Positions 33,393 through 41,467 of a stretch of 64,000 bases of DNA are shown here, piece by piece (within the stretch, counting starts at the first letter, position 1; every line of letters starts with the position of its first letter). The DNA comes from Cupriavidus basilensis OR16. GTDB lineage: Bacteria; Pseudomonadota; Gammaproteobacteria; Burkholderiales; Burkholderiaceae. The translations under genes and the position numbers were made by a program. The notes below the pieces were generated by a model. That model saw only the letters and a program-made list of their open reading frames with translations. It was not told where the DNA came from and ran no database searches. The stretch lies in the NCBI RefSeq assembly GCF_000243095.1, contig NZ_AHJE01000048.1, positions 62,001-126,000 on the forward strand, in the 5' to 3' direction.

Positions 33393-34772
33393 TTATTCCG
33401 GTCCACCCACGATGACGGTCGCCATGGCGTCCGGGAACACGTGGCGCTGGAAGGCTTCCCGGACCTGGGTACGGGTGACCTTGCCGATCTGCGCGGTCCA
33501 GGTGTCGAGGTAGTCCAGCGGCAGGCCGTACCAGCCGATATTGGCCACATTGGTCAGCAGCTTGCGGTTGCTATCGATGCGCAGCGGGAAGCCATTGACG
33601 AGGTTGTCCTTGGCGGCCTTCAGCTCGGTGTCGGTAGGGCCTTCGGCCACGTATTGCGCCAGCACCTTGCGCACCAGCGCCAGCGCTTCGTTGGTCTGCG
33701 CCTTCTTGGTCTGCAGGCCGATGCCGAAGGGCCCTGCCTGCTTGGCCGGCGCGAAGTAGCTGTCGACACCGTAGGTCAAGCCGCGCTTCTCCCGCACCTC
33801 GTCGGTCAGGCGCGAGCTGAAACCGCCGCCGCCGAGCACATAGTTGCCCACCAGCAGCGCGAAGTAATCGGGGTCGCCGCGCGCAATGGCGGGCTGGCCG
33901 ATCGCCACGGTGGCCTGCTGCGCCGGATGTGGCACACGCTGCTCGCTGGCCGGGATCTTGGGCTGCACGGGCGGCATCGTTGGCGGCGTGGCGCCTGCTG
34001 GCAGGCCGCGCGTCAGTTGCTCGGCAATGGTCTCGGCCTGCTTGCGGTCGATGGCGCCGATCAGCGTCACGACAGCGCGCGACGCCGCGAAATTATCCCG
34101 CCAGAAGCGCGCGATATCCGCCCGCGTGATCGACTCGACGCTGGCCTCGGTCGGCGACACACCATACGGATGCGCCGGATAGATCGCGCGTGACACCATC
34201 TTGTCGGCGATCACGCCGGGCTTGGTGTCAGCCTCGCGGATGGCGGTGATCAGGCGCTGCTTCTCGCGCGCTACCACGGCGTCCGGATAGGCCGGCGCCT
34301 TGATCAGCTGCCCGGCCAGCGCGAGCGACTGGCTGAGTTCCGGCTCCGAGGTCAGCGAGCGCAGGCCGATGCCGCCGCGATCGCTGCTGGCCGCACCGCC
34401 GAAGTCGGCGCCGGTGTCGGCAAACGCGTCGGCCACCTGCGCTTCATTGCGGGCCGGCTGGCCGTCCTGCGCGGCAGCGCCCTTGTCGAGCAAGGCCGAC
34501 GCGAGCGTGGCCAGGCCGGCCTTGCCGGCTGGGTCGTAGCGGCTGCCGGCGTCGAAGTCCATATTGACGTCGAGCATGGGGATGGACGGGCTGCGCACGA
34601 AATACACGCGGGCGCCGGTGGAGGTGGTCCACTGCTCGATCGGGATCGCAGCCAGCGCGGCCTGCGAGGAAAGCGCGGCCTGCGAGGAAATCAGCGCAAG
34701 CGCACCGCAAGCCGCGCCTGCCAGGCGACGCAACAAGCGTGGCGACGGGATCGTCGGGGCAAAGAGAGGCAT
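33393..34772 (-). CDS. M16-family peptidase-like protein lacking the zinc motif
   Basis: The 459-residue product has a signal peptide (to about residue 42) and two M16 halves. The first half aligns with the pitrilysin/processing-peptidase fold but lacks HxxEH: the corresponding region reads KAGLATLASALLDKG. The second half (from about residue 230) is the M16C-type domain with GLTYGVDSYFAPAK and GGGGFSSRLTDEVREKRG. Such inactive partners pair with an active M16 subunit, and the adjacent upstream gene encodes one with HMLEH. It is probably a periplasmic heterodimer of unknown substrate. The gap to that gene is 24 bases. Confidence 0.9.
   Translation of the reverse strand: MPLFAPTIPSPRLLRRLAGAACGALALISSQAALSSQAALAAIPIEQWTTSTGARVYFVRSPSIPMLDVNMDFDAGSRYDPAGKAGLATLASALLDKGAAAQDGQPARNEAQVADAFADTGADFGGAASSDRGGIGLRSLTSEPELSQSLALAGQLIKAPAYPDAVVAREKQRLITAIREADTKPGVIADKMVSRAIYPAHPYGVSPTEASVESITRADIARFWRDNFAASRAVVTLIGAIDRKQAETIAEQLTRGLPAGATPPTMPPVQPKIPASEQRVPHPAQQATVAIGQPAIARGDPDYFALLVGNYVLGGGGFSSRLTDEVREKRGLTYGVDSYFAPAKQAGPFGIGLQTKKAQTNEALALVRKVLAQYVAEGPTDTELKAAKDNLVNGFPLRIDSNRKLLTNVANIGWYGLPLDYLDTWTAQIGKVTRTQVREAFQRHVFPDAMATVIVGGPE
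34654..34689 (-). repeat. 18-bp in-frame tandem duplication in the M16 signal peptide
   Basis: Two perfect 18-base copies (34654-34671, 34672-34689) encode the repeated residues SSQAAL SSQAAL just before the predicted cleavage site. The frame is kept, so the signal peptide is simply six residues longer. Confidence 0.85.
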
Positions 34773-34796
34773 CTTGGGTCCTGTCCTCTAGAGAGC

Positions 34797-36320
34797 TCAG
34801 CGGAGCGAGTCGGCGGCGGCCGGAGCCTTCGCCTTGTTCGGGTCGATCGGCTGCGGCAGCAGGGTCGCCACGGTCAGGTTATCGTCGTTGAAGTACTTGC
34901 CCGCCACGGCCTGCACCTGCTCCGGCGTGACAGCCTTGATCTTGTCGAGCATGCGGTCAAGCTGGCGCCAGGATAGGCCGGCGATCTCGGCCACGCCGAT
35001 CTCCATGCCTTGCCCGAACACAGAGTCGCGCTTGTAGATCTGCGCCGCCACCACCTGCGTCTTGACGCGCTTGAGCTCTTCGGGCGAAACGCCTTCGCGC
35101 GCAATGCGGGCGATCTCGTCGCGCAGCGCGCGCTCGATCTCCTCGGTGGTGTGGCCGGTGGCCGGCGTGCCGTCGAGCACCATCAGGGACTCGCCGCGGT
35201 TGATGCTGTCGTAGCCCACGTTGACGTCGTCGGCGATGCGGCGCTCGCGCACCAGGTCGCGCGTCAGGCGCGCGTTGTCGTAGCCGTTGAGCACGGCCGA
35301 CAGGACTTCCAGCGCGTAGGGATCGACATCCTTCTCGACGTCGCGCAAGCGCGGCACCTTGTATGCCATCACCACGTAGGGGTTTTCGGCCGGGGCCTTG
35401 ACCCAGATCCGCTTGATGCCCTTCTGGGCCGGCTCTTGCTGGTCCTTGCGCAGCGGCAGCGGGCGGGCCTTGAGCTTGCCGTAGGTGCGCTCTGCTAGCG
35501 CCTTTACCTCGGCCGCCTTGACGTCGCCCGTCACCACCAGCAGCGCGTTGTCGGGCACGTACCAGTTCTTGTACCAGGCCTGCACGTCTTCCACGCGCAT
35601 GTTGACCAGGTCGTCCGGCCAGCCGATCACGGGATGCCGGTAGGGCGCGGCGGTGTAGACGGTAGCCAGCAACTGCTCGTAGACGGTGCCGCGCGCGGAG
35701 TCGTCCGTGCGCAGGCGCCGCTCTTCGGTCACGACCTTCATTTCCCGGTCGAACTCATCCTTCTTGATGATGAGATTGGCCATACGGTCGGCTTCAAGCT
35801 CCATCATCTTCGGCAGGTACTGCTTGCTGATCTGCTGGTAGTAGAGCGTGAAGTCGCGGTTGGTCATGGCGTTCTCACGCCCGCCCAACGCCGCTATCTG
35901 CTTGGAAAACTCCCCCGGGCCGACCTTTGGTGTACCCTTGAACATCATGTGTTCAAGCATGTGCGCCACGCCCGTGGTGCCGCTGACCTCGTCAATGCCA
36001 CCCACGCGATACCAGATCTGGTGGGCCACGGTGGGCGCGCGATGGTCTTCCTTCACGATGACCCGCATGCCGTTGGACAGTTTGAACTCGGTGGTATCGG
36101 CCTGCGCCTCGGCACTTCGCGCGGCGGCTGCCTGGCCGGCCGGCAACGGCGGCGCCACGGCGGTCTGCGCGTAGGCTGCGCCGAACCAGGGCATGGCGAC
36201 CAACATAAGGGTGGGAATAAGGCGCCGGGAGAAAGCGGCCGGGCGAACAGCGCCGGCGCCGGCAAGAAGCGAAGCGGTACGGGCGGCGCCCGACCTGGAC
36301 CTGACAGCACAATGGTTCAT
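34797..36320 (-). CDS. M16 family zinc peptidase
   Basis: The 507-residue product is the catalytic partner of the adjacent M16-like protein. The start MNHCAVRSRSGAARTAS lies opposite the ftsY start region. A long basic n-region and hydrophobic core (LIPTLMLVAMPWFGAAYAQ) form the signal. The zinc site is GVAHMLEHMMFKGT (HxxEH) with the downstream Glu in EADRMANLII. The second domain begins near residue 255. It is likely a periplasmic metalloprotease that degrades short peptides. No damage is seen. Confidence 0.92.
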   Translation of the reverse strand: MNHCAVRSRSGAARTASLLAGAGAVRPAAFSRRLIPTLMLVAMPWFGAAYAQTAVAPPLPAGQAAAARSAEAQADTTEFKLSNGMRVIVKEDHRAPTVAHQIWYRVGGIDEVSGTTGVAHMLEHMMFKGTPKVGPGEFSKQIAALGGRENAMTNRDFTLYYQQISKQYLPKMMELEADRMANLIIKKDEFDREMKVVTEERRLRTDDSARGTVYEQLLATVYTAAPYRHPVIGWPDDLVNMRVEDVQAWYKNWYVPDNALLVVTGDVKAAEVKALAERTYGKLKARPLPLRKDQQEPAQKGIKRIWVKAPAENPYVVMAYKVPRLRDVEKDVDPYALEVLSAVLNGYDNARLTRDLVRERRIADDVNVGYDSINRGESLMVLDGTPATGHTTEEIERALRDEIARIAREGVSPEELKRVKTQVVAAQIYKRDSVFGQGMEIGVAEIAGLSWRQLDRMLDKIKAVTPEQVQAVAGKYFNDDNLTVATLLPQPIDPNKAKAPAAADSLR

Positions 36321-36380
36321 GCGACCCCGTCTGCTAGAATTTTGGCGATTGATTCTACCGGGGTATTGACCCCTTTCCCA

Positions 36381-37472
36381 ATGTTTAGTTTCTGGAAGAA
36401 GCGCAAGGCCGAACCGGCCAGTGCGCCGCCCGAGGTGCAAAGCCCGGTGCCCGCCGCCACACCGGCCGCGGCGCCCGCCAGCGCGCCAGCCCCCATTCCA
36501 GCGGCCGGGCCTGCCCCGGCCGCTGTCGTTCCCGTCGCGCCAATCGCCATCCAGCCCGTCTCGGCCCCGGCCGAGGAACTGGTCCTGACCCCGCCGCCGG
36601 CCGCGACGGCCGAGACCAAGCGCGGCTGGATGCAACGCCTGCGCACCGGCCTGTCCAAGACCAGCCGCAACCTCGGCACGTTGTTTGTTGGCGTCAAGGT
36701 TGACGAGGACCTGTTCGAGGACCTTGAAACGGCCCTGATCATGGCGGATGCCGGCGTCGAGGCCACCGAGCACCTGCTGGGCGCGCTGCGCCGCCGCGTC
36801 AAGAACGAGCGCATCGATACCTCCGAAGGCGTCAAGGCCGCGCTGCGCGAACTGCTGACCGACCTGCTGCGCCCACTGGAGAAGACCATGTCGCTGGGCC
36901 GCGAGCAGCCGCTGGTGATGATGATCTCGGGCGTCAACGGCGCCGGCAAGACCACCAGCATCGGCAAGCTGTGCAAGCACTTCCAGAGCTATGATCAGTC
37001 CGTGCTGCTGGCCGCGGGCGACACCTTCCGCGCCGCGGCGCGCGAGCAGCTGACCATCTGGGGCGAGCGCAACAACGTTACCGTGGTCTCGCAGGAAAGC
37101 GGCGACCCAGCCGCGGTGATCTTCGACGCGGTCAACGCGGCGCGCGCGCGTGGCATCGATATCGTGATGGCCGGCCGCCTGCCCACGCAGCTGCACCTGA
37201 TGGAGGAGTTGAAAAAGGTCAAGCGCGTCATTGCCAAGGCGATGCCGAACAACACCGGCCAGAACGCGCTGTCCCAGGTCAAGGCGTTCGACGATGCGCT
37301 GGGCCTGACCGGGCTGATCGTGACCAAGCTCGACGGCACCGCCAAGGGCGGCATCCTGGCCGCGATCGCGCGCCAGCGCCCGGTGCCGGTCTATTTCATC
37401 GGCGTGGGCGAGACGGTCGAAGACCTGCAGCCCTTCAAGGCCGAAGAATTCGCCGACGCACTGCTTGGTTGA
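36381..37472 (+). CDS. ftsY: Signal recognition particle receptor FtsY with two in-frame deletions
   Basis: FtsY is the SRP receptor GTPase that docks nascent-chain complexes at the membrane. The 363-residue product has a basic start (MFSFWKKRK), an Ala/Pro-rich linker to about residue 75, the N domain, the P-loop GVNGAGKTT (184-192) and DTFRAAAREQL. Where relatives read a DTAGR G3 motif, this protein reads DIVMAGRLPTQL (about 258-270): nine bases encoding DTA are missing at about 37170. About 12 residues before NTGQNAL (the VLLVIDA strand) are also missing at about 37250. G4 TKLDGTAKGG is intact. The product should not hydrolyse GTP normally. Confidence 0.92.
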   Translation: MFSFWKKRKAEPASAPPEVQSPVPAATPAAAPASAPAPIPAAGPAPAAVVPVAPIAIQPVSAPAEELVLTPPPAATAETKRGWMQRLRTGLSKTSRNLGTLFVGVKVDEDLFEDLETALIMADAGVEATEHLLGALRRRVKNERIDTSEGVKAALRELLTDLLRPLEKTMSLGREQPLVMMISGVNGAGKTTSIGKLCKHFQSYDQSVLLAAGDTFRAAAREQLTIWGERNNVTVVSQESGDPAAVIFDAVNAARARGIDIVMAGRLPTQLHLMEELKKVKRVIAKAMPNNTGQNALSQVKAFDDALGLTGLIVTKLDGTAKGGILAAIARQRPVPVYFIGVGETVEDLQPFKAEEFADALLG

Positions 37473-37515
37473 GCGGTTGAGCAGTTGAGCAGTTGAGCAG
37501 TTGAGCAGTTGAGCG
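37468..37515. repeat. 8-bp tandem repeat array after ftsY
   Basis: Six octamers: GTTGAGCG, GTTGAGCA four times, GTTGAGCG. The first copy includes the ftsY stop codon (37470-37472). The array is followed by a terminator hairpin. Confidence 0.92.
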
Positions 37516-37533
37516 GCATACCCGGATCGCCAG

Positions 37534-37571
37534 AAAAAAAATCCCCGCAATCGCTTGCGGGATTTTTTTTT
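37534..37571. terminator. Bidirectional intrinsic terminator between ftsY and maiA
   Basis: AAAAAAAATCCCGCAA-type arms (one extra C on the left) pair around TCGC, with eight A on one side and eight or more T on the other. It separates convergent genes. Confidence 0.85.
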
Positions 37572-37598
37572 GCGGCCTGCCGAAGCCAGCGTGGCAGC

Positions 37599-38091
37599 CT
37601 ATTCGGCGTCCGGCTGCGCCTTGGGCTCGGCCTGCTGGAACGCGGGCAGCGCCATGCAGGAATCGAATACCTTGGCGATGGCCGGGTAGCGCGCCACGTC
37701 GATATTGAAGCGCTGCGCGTTGAACACCTGCGGCACCAGGCAGATATCGGCCAGGGTCGGCGTATCGCCGAAGCAGAAGCGCCCTGCCTTGCCCGAGCGC
37801 ACGAGGTTGGTATTGACCGACTCGAAACCCAGCTCGACCCAGTGGCGATACCACGCGTCCTTGGCCTCCTCCGCCACGCCCAGCGTGTGCTTGATGTACT
37901 TCAGCACGCGCAGGTTGTTCAGCGGATGGATCGGACTGGATCAATACGTGATCGTCATCCAGCAGCGTCGGCACCAGGGCATCGGGGTTCAGCGCCCGGT
38001 AGGCCGGCAGCAGCTGCTGGCCGCCTTCGCGCAACAGATGCACCGGCATGTACTCGTAAGGCAGGCCCTTCAGCTGCAGGGCAATGCGCAC
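37599..38091 (-). pseudogene. Maleylacetoacetate/maleylpyruvate isomerase (GST family), truncated and frameshifted
   Basis: This zeta-class glutathione transferase isomerises maleylacetoacetate or maleylpyruvate. What remains begins at VRIALQLKGLPYEYMPVHLL (about 38091); the usual first 15 residues with SYFRSSASYR are absent. The next part, NPDALVPTLLDDDHVLIQS, breaks at about 37931. A second frame continues LNNLRVLKYIKHTLG to the normal C-terminus at 37599. About 36 residues are missing at the break. The 5' end is joined directly to the neighbouring FAH gene. Confidence 0.82.
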
Positions 38092-38650
38092 CCACCATCT
38101 CAGGCACCGACCAGATCAGGTCAGACAGGTCGCCGCGCTGCTTCTCCACGCCGTTGACGGACAATGTGACCGCGCCCTTCTCCGGATGGCCGATGGCGGA
38201 CACCGGCACGATCGGGCCGATCGGGGCGGACTTGTCGAAGGCCTTGCCGGTCTCCCAGGGGCGGCCGGTCTTCTTCGATTCGTTCTGCAGGTCGCGGCGC
38301 GTCATGTCGAGCCCGAGCGCATAGCCAAACACGTGGCTGGCGGCATCCGCCTCGGCGATGTCCTTGCCGCCCTTGCCGATGGCAACGACCAGTTCCACTT
38401 CATAGTGGCAGTTGCTGGTGCCCTGCGGATAGGGGAAGGCGCCTTCGGTGCCGTCGGCGACATAGCTCACGGCGTCGGCAGGCTTGCAGAAGAAGAACGG
38501 CGGCTCGCGGTCGGGATCCGAACCCATTTCACGGGCATGGGCGGCGTAGTTACGGCCCACGCAGTAGACCCGGCGTACCGGGAACTGAGCGCTGCTGCCA
38601 CGCACGGGCACGCCATTGGGCGCCGGCGGGGCAAATACGAATTCGGTCAT
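38092..38650 (-). pseudogene. Fumarylacetoacetate/fumarylpyruvate hydrolase family protein, 3' end lost
   Basis: This FAA-hydrolase family enzyme splits fumarylacetoacetate or fumarylpyruvate, and in this genus usually pairs with a GST-type isomerase (gentisate or homogentisate degradation). The start MTEFVFAPPAPNGVPVRGSS is normal. Family features are VYCVGRNYAAHAREMG, PFFFCKPADAV, the metal ligands in CHYEVELVVAIGKGG, and GYALGLDMTRRDLQ. The sequence is normal to IWSVPEMV, then runs at about 38092 straight into the isomerase gene in a wrong frame (to 37955). The last 40-50 residues are missing. Confidence 0.85.
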
Positions 38651-38858
38651 CCATCTCTCCAGGCTTATGCTGTTTTTCAGGCTACGCGCCAGCATGCTGG
38701 CATCGCCAGTAGACGCCCTGCCGCGCAGCAGGGCAATAGCATACACCGGCGGTTCGGGCCGCGTACGCCATCGGCCATTGAATCCGGGAAACCCCGCAAT
38801 ACAATGAAAAGCATCCCGGCGCGAATCTTGCATGGCAAGAGACATTCCAAGTGACGCC

Positions 38859-39512
38859 ATGAACAGACGCCCTCCAGCCCCTTCCAGCCCGACGAGTCCC
38901 GCCAGCCCCGCGCCGGCCGCGGCGGGTTCACGCGCGCTGCGCATTTTGCTGGTGCGCGATCCGCACGACGAGGACCCGCTCAATATCGAGACGATCCGTG
39001 CCGGGCTTGTGTCGGCGGGCTTCACCGACATCCAGACGGTGGATGCCGACCTGCGGCTGCCCGACGCCATTGCCGCGCGGCAGCCGGACCTGATCATCAT
39101 CGCTTCCGAGTCCGCGGCGCGCGATACGGTCGAGCACGTGTGCGTGTCGACCCAGCATGCGCCGCGCCCCATCGTGCTCTTCACCGACAACGACGACGCC
39201 CAGCGCATCAAGGCCGCGCTGACCGCGGGGATCACCGCCTACATCGTCGACGGCCTGCGCGCCGAGCGCGTGAAGACCGTGCTGGACGTGGCGTATGCGC
39301 GCTTTGAACTTGACCAGGAGCTGCGCGCCGAGCTCGATGCCACGCGCCTGCAACTGGCCGAGCGCAAGGAAGTGGAGCGTGCCAAGGGCCTGCTGATGAA
39401 AGAGCGCGGCATGACCGAGGACGAGGCCTACAAGCGGCTGCGCAGCATGGCCATGGAGCGCGGCATCAAGCTGGTCGAGGCGGCGCGGCGCGTCATCGAT
39501 GTGATGAGTTAA
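38859..39512 (+). CDS. nasT: ANTAR-domain response regulator NasT
   Basis: NasT-type proteins are RNA-binding antiterminators that switch on nitrate and nitrite assimilation genes. The 217-residue product has a Pro/Ala-rich start, a receiver-like domain (residues about 28-150, LRILLVRDPHDEDPLN, PIVLFTDNDDAQRI), and a C-terminal ANTAR domain (about 155-215: LAERKEVERAKGLLMKERGMTEDEAYKRLRSMAMERG, given in pieces here because it is continuous). The nitrate transporter genes follow 380 bases downstream with a matching leader. No nasS sensor gene is seen nearby. The start could also be Met38832. Confidence 0.9.
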   Translation: MNRRPPAPSSPTSPASPAPAAAGSRALRILLVRDPHDEDPLNIETIRAGLVSAGFTDIQTVDADLRLPDAIAARQPDLIIIASESAARDTVEHVCVSTQHAPRPIVLFTDNDDAQRIKAALTAGITAYIVDGLRAERVKTVLDVAYARFELDQELRAELDATRLQLAERKEVERAKGLLMKERGMTEDEAYKRLRSMAMERGIKLVEAARRVIDVMS

Positions 39513-39720
39513 GCCCGGAAGCAGCCCCGGAGTAGCCCCCAAAGCGGCCCCTTTGGCACTGGGATGCGCCCCGCACGCGCTTGGTGCAATGCACAAGGAT
39601 GGCGCGACCGGATCAGCTTCCACGCACCGGCACCGCACGGCCGCGGCTTGCGCGCGCCCGCTTCGGGCCCCTTCCCCTCCGCTCCAGCCCTGCAACCCCG
39701 ACAACCGGCTGTCCAGCTCT

Positions 39721-39736
39721 TGGCACGCGGCTTGCG
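39721..39736 (+). promoter_or_regulatory. Sigma-54 (-24/-12) promoter for the nitrate transporter operon
   Basis: TGGCAC-GCGGC-TTGCG keeps the invariant GG and GC dinucleotides with exactly ten bases between them. The expected transcription start is about 39747, at the 5' side of the first leader hairpin. rpoN itself is in this window. A palindrome GTGCAATGCAC lies 127 bases upstream (39584-39594). Confidence 0.75.
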
Positions 39737-39746
39737 TAACCAACGC

Positions 39747-39801
39747 ATCGGCCAACGACGGCCGATCACATACCGATGTGCGCCGCCAACGACGGCCGCG
39801 C
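39747..39801 (+). promoter_or_regulatory. ANTAR-type dual hexaloop hairpin leader
   Basis: Hairpin 1 (39747-39766) has a perfect 7-bp stem ATCGGCC/GGCCGAT. Hairpin 2 (39780-39801) has an 8-position stem with one C-C mismatch. Both have the same loop AACGAC, with A at position 1 and G at position 4, which is the known signature of ANTAR RNA targets. The linker is 13 bases. The likely ligand is NasT, encoded just upstream. Confidence 0.72.
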
Positions 39802-39818
39802 TGCATCACGGGACAACG

Positions 39819-39880
39819 GCGTCCTGACCTGCCCCCCGCATTTCTGGCGAAAGCGGAGCAGTTCAGGACGCTTTTTATTT
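39819..39880 (+). terminator. Leader attenuator terminator upstream of nrtA
   Basis: GCGTCCTGA (39819-39827) pairs with TCAGGACGC (39863-39871), the inner arms CTGC/GCAG extend the stem, and CTTTTTATTT follows. It lies 12 bases before the nrtA start, so by default it would stop transcription before the operon. Confidence 0.78.
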
Positions 39881-39892
39881 GGAGCCGTGTCA

Positions 39893-41118
39893 ATGCCCTC
39901 TCGCCTGAAGATTGCCAAGTCGCTGCACGCAGCAGTTGCCACCGACGCCAGCACCACGGGAGCCGATGCGGTACCCGCCAGCAGCGGACGGCGCCGGGCG
40001 CTGGCCACCATCGCCGGGGCCAGCGTGATCACGCTGGTCGATCCGCTCGTGCGCGCCGGGGCCTGGGCAGCCGGCTCGGACGCGCCGGAAAAAGCGGAGG
40101 TGCGGATCGGCTTCATCCCGCTGACGGACTGCGCCTCGGTGGTGATGGCCGGCACGCTCGGTTTCGACAAGAAGTACGGCATCAAGATCACGCCCACCAA
40201 GGAAGCCTCCTGGGCCGGCGTGCGCGACAAGCTCGTCAATGGCGAGCTCGACGCGGCGCACGTGCTGTACGGCCTGATCTACGGCGTGCAGCTGGGCATC
40301 GGCGGCCCCAAGAAGGACATGGCCGTGCTGATGAACCTGAACCACAACGGCCAGGCCATCACGCTGTCGTCCAAGCTGGCCGAGAAAGGCGTCAAGGACG
40401 GCGCCAGCCTGAAGGCGCTGATGATGAAGGAAAAGCGCGAGTACACCTTCGCCCAGACCTTCCCCACCGGCACCCATGCGATGTGGCTGTACTACTGGCT
40501 GGCCGCCAACGGTATCAACCCGATGCAGGACGCCAAGGCCATCACCGTGCCGCCGCCGCAGATGGTGGCCAACATGCGCGTGGGCAACATGGACGGCTTC
40601 TGCGTGGGCGAGCCCTGGGGCGCGCGCGCCATCGCCGACAAGATCGGCTTTACCGCGGAGACCACGCAGGCGATCTGGAAGGACCACCCGGAAAAGACCC
40701 TGGGCACCACGGCTGAGTTCGTGCAGAAGTACCCAAATACCGCACGCGCGATGGTGGCCGCCGTGCTCGACGCCTCGAAGTACATCGACGCATCGGCCTC
40801 CAACCGCCGCAAGACCGCCGAGACCATTGCCGCCAAGTCCTACGTCAACACCGACATGGATATCATCCTGGACCGCATGCTGGGCCGCTATAGCAACGGC
40901 CTGGGCAAGACCTGGGACGACCCGGACTCGATGAAGTTCTACCAGGACGGCAGCGCCAACTACCCCTTCCTCTCCGACGGCATGTGGTTCCTCACGCAGC
41001 AAAAGCGCTGGGGCTTGCTCAAGGAGCATCCGGACTACCTGGAAGTGGCGAAGAAGGTCAACCGCATCGACATCTACAAGCAGGGCGCCGCCGCCGCGCA
41101 GGTGCCGCTGCCCAAGAG
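39893..41118 (+). pseudogene. nrtA: Nitrate ABC transporter substrate-binding protein, C-terminus lost
   Basis: NrtA binds nitrate (or nitrite/cyanate) outside the inner membrane. The start MPSRLKIAKSLHAAV leads to a Tat-like signal (SGRRRALATIAGASVITL). The domain begins VRIGFIPLTDCASVVMAGTLGF and contains TFPTGTHAMWLYYWLAANG and GFCVGEPWGARAI, typical of NrtA/CmpA proteins. It is normal to VPLPKS at about 41118, where it runs into the nrtB coding sequence in a wrong frame (reading to 41209). The last 30 or so residues are missing. Confidence 0.88.
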
Positions 41119-41121
41119 CGG

Positions 41122-41385
41122 AAGGTGTTCACCCGCGTGCTGCTGCCGGCCGTGCTGCCGTACATGCTCACCGGCGTGCGGCTGTCGATCGGCACCGCGT
41201 GGCTGGTGATCGTGGCCGCTGAAATGCTCACTGGCGGCACCGGCATCGGCTTCTGGCTGTGGGACGAGTGGAACAACCTGAAGGTGGAACACATCGTCAT
41301 CGCGATCTTCATCATCGGCGTGGTCGGGCTGCTGCTCGAATACGCGCTGCTCAGCCTGGCCAAGCGCTTCAGCTACGGCAACTGA
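41122..41385 (+). pseudogene. nrtB: Nitrate ABC transporter permease, C-terminal fragment
   Basis: Only the last 87 codons remain, beginning KVFTRVLLPAVLPYMLTGVRLSIGTAWL, which is the end of the binding-protein-dependent transport permease domain after the EAA loop. Later are GIGFWLWDEWNNLKVEHI and a last transmembrane helix (IFIIGVVGLLLEYALLSLA). A full NrtB has about 270-300 residues, so some 200 N-terminal residues are absent, together with the end of nrtA. The join is at about 41119-41121. ATPase gene nrtC follows. Confidence 0.85.
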
Positions 41386-41467
41386 TACGCTGAGATCGTT
41401 ACGACGTTACGACGTTTTGAGACGCTAAAACGGCTACCGCGCCCTGGCGCCGCCCAAGGAGAACCTC

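Noticed and set aside
35634-36380. N-terminal extension of ftsY by about 249 codons
   Set aside because: The frame is open only because of base composition. The extension is antisense to the M16 gene, and MFSFWKKRK is the standard FtsY start.
36321-37550. N-terminal extension of the M16 peptidase by 410 codons
   Set aside because: It is antisense to ftsY and low in complexity. The signal peptide at MNHCAV marks the real start.
39584-39594. Palindrome GTGCAATGCAC as an NtrC enhancer site
   Set aside because: NtrC sites have GCAC to the left and GTGC to the right with a longer spacer. The order here is reversed, so I keep it only as an unassigned palindrome.
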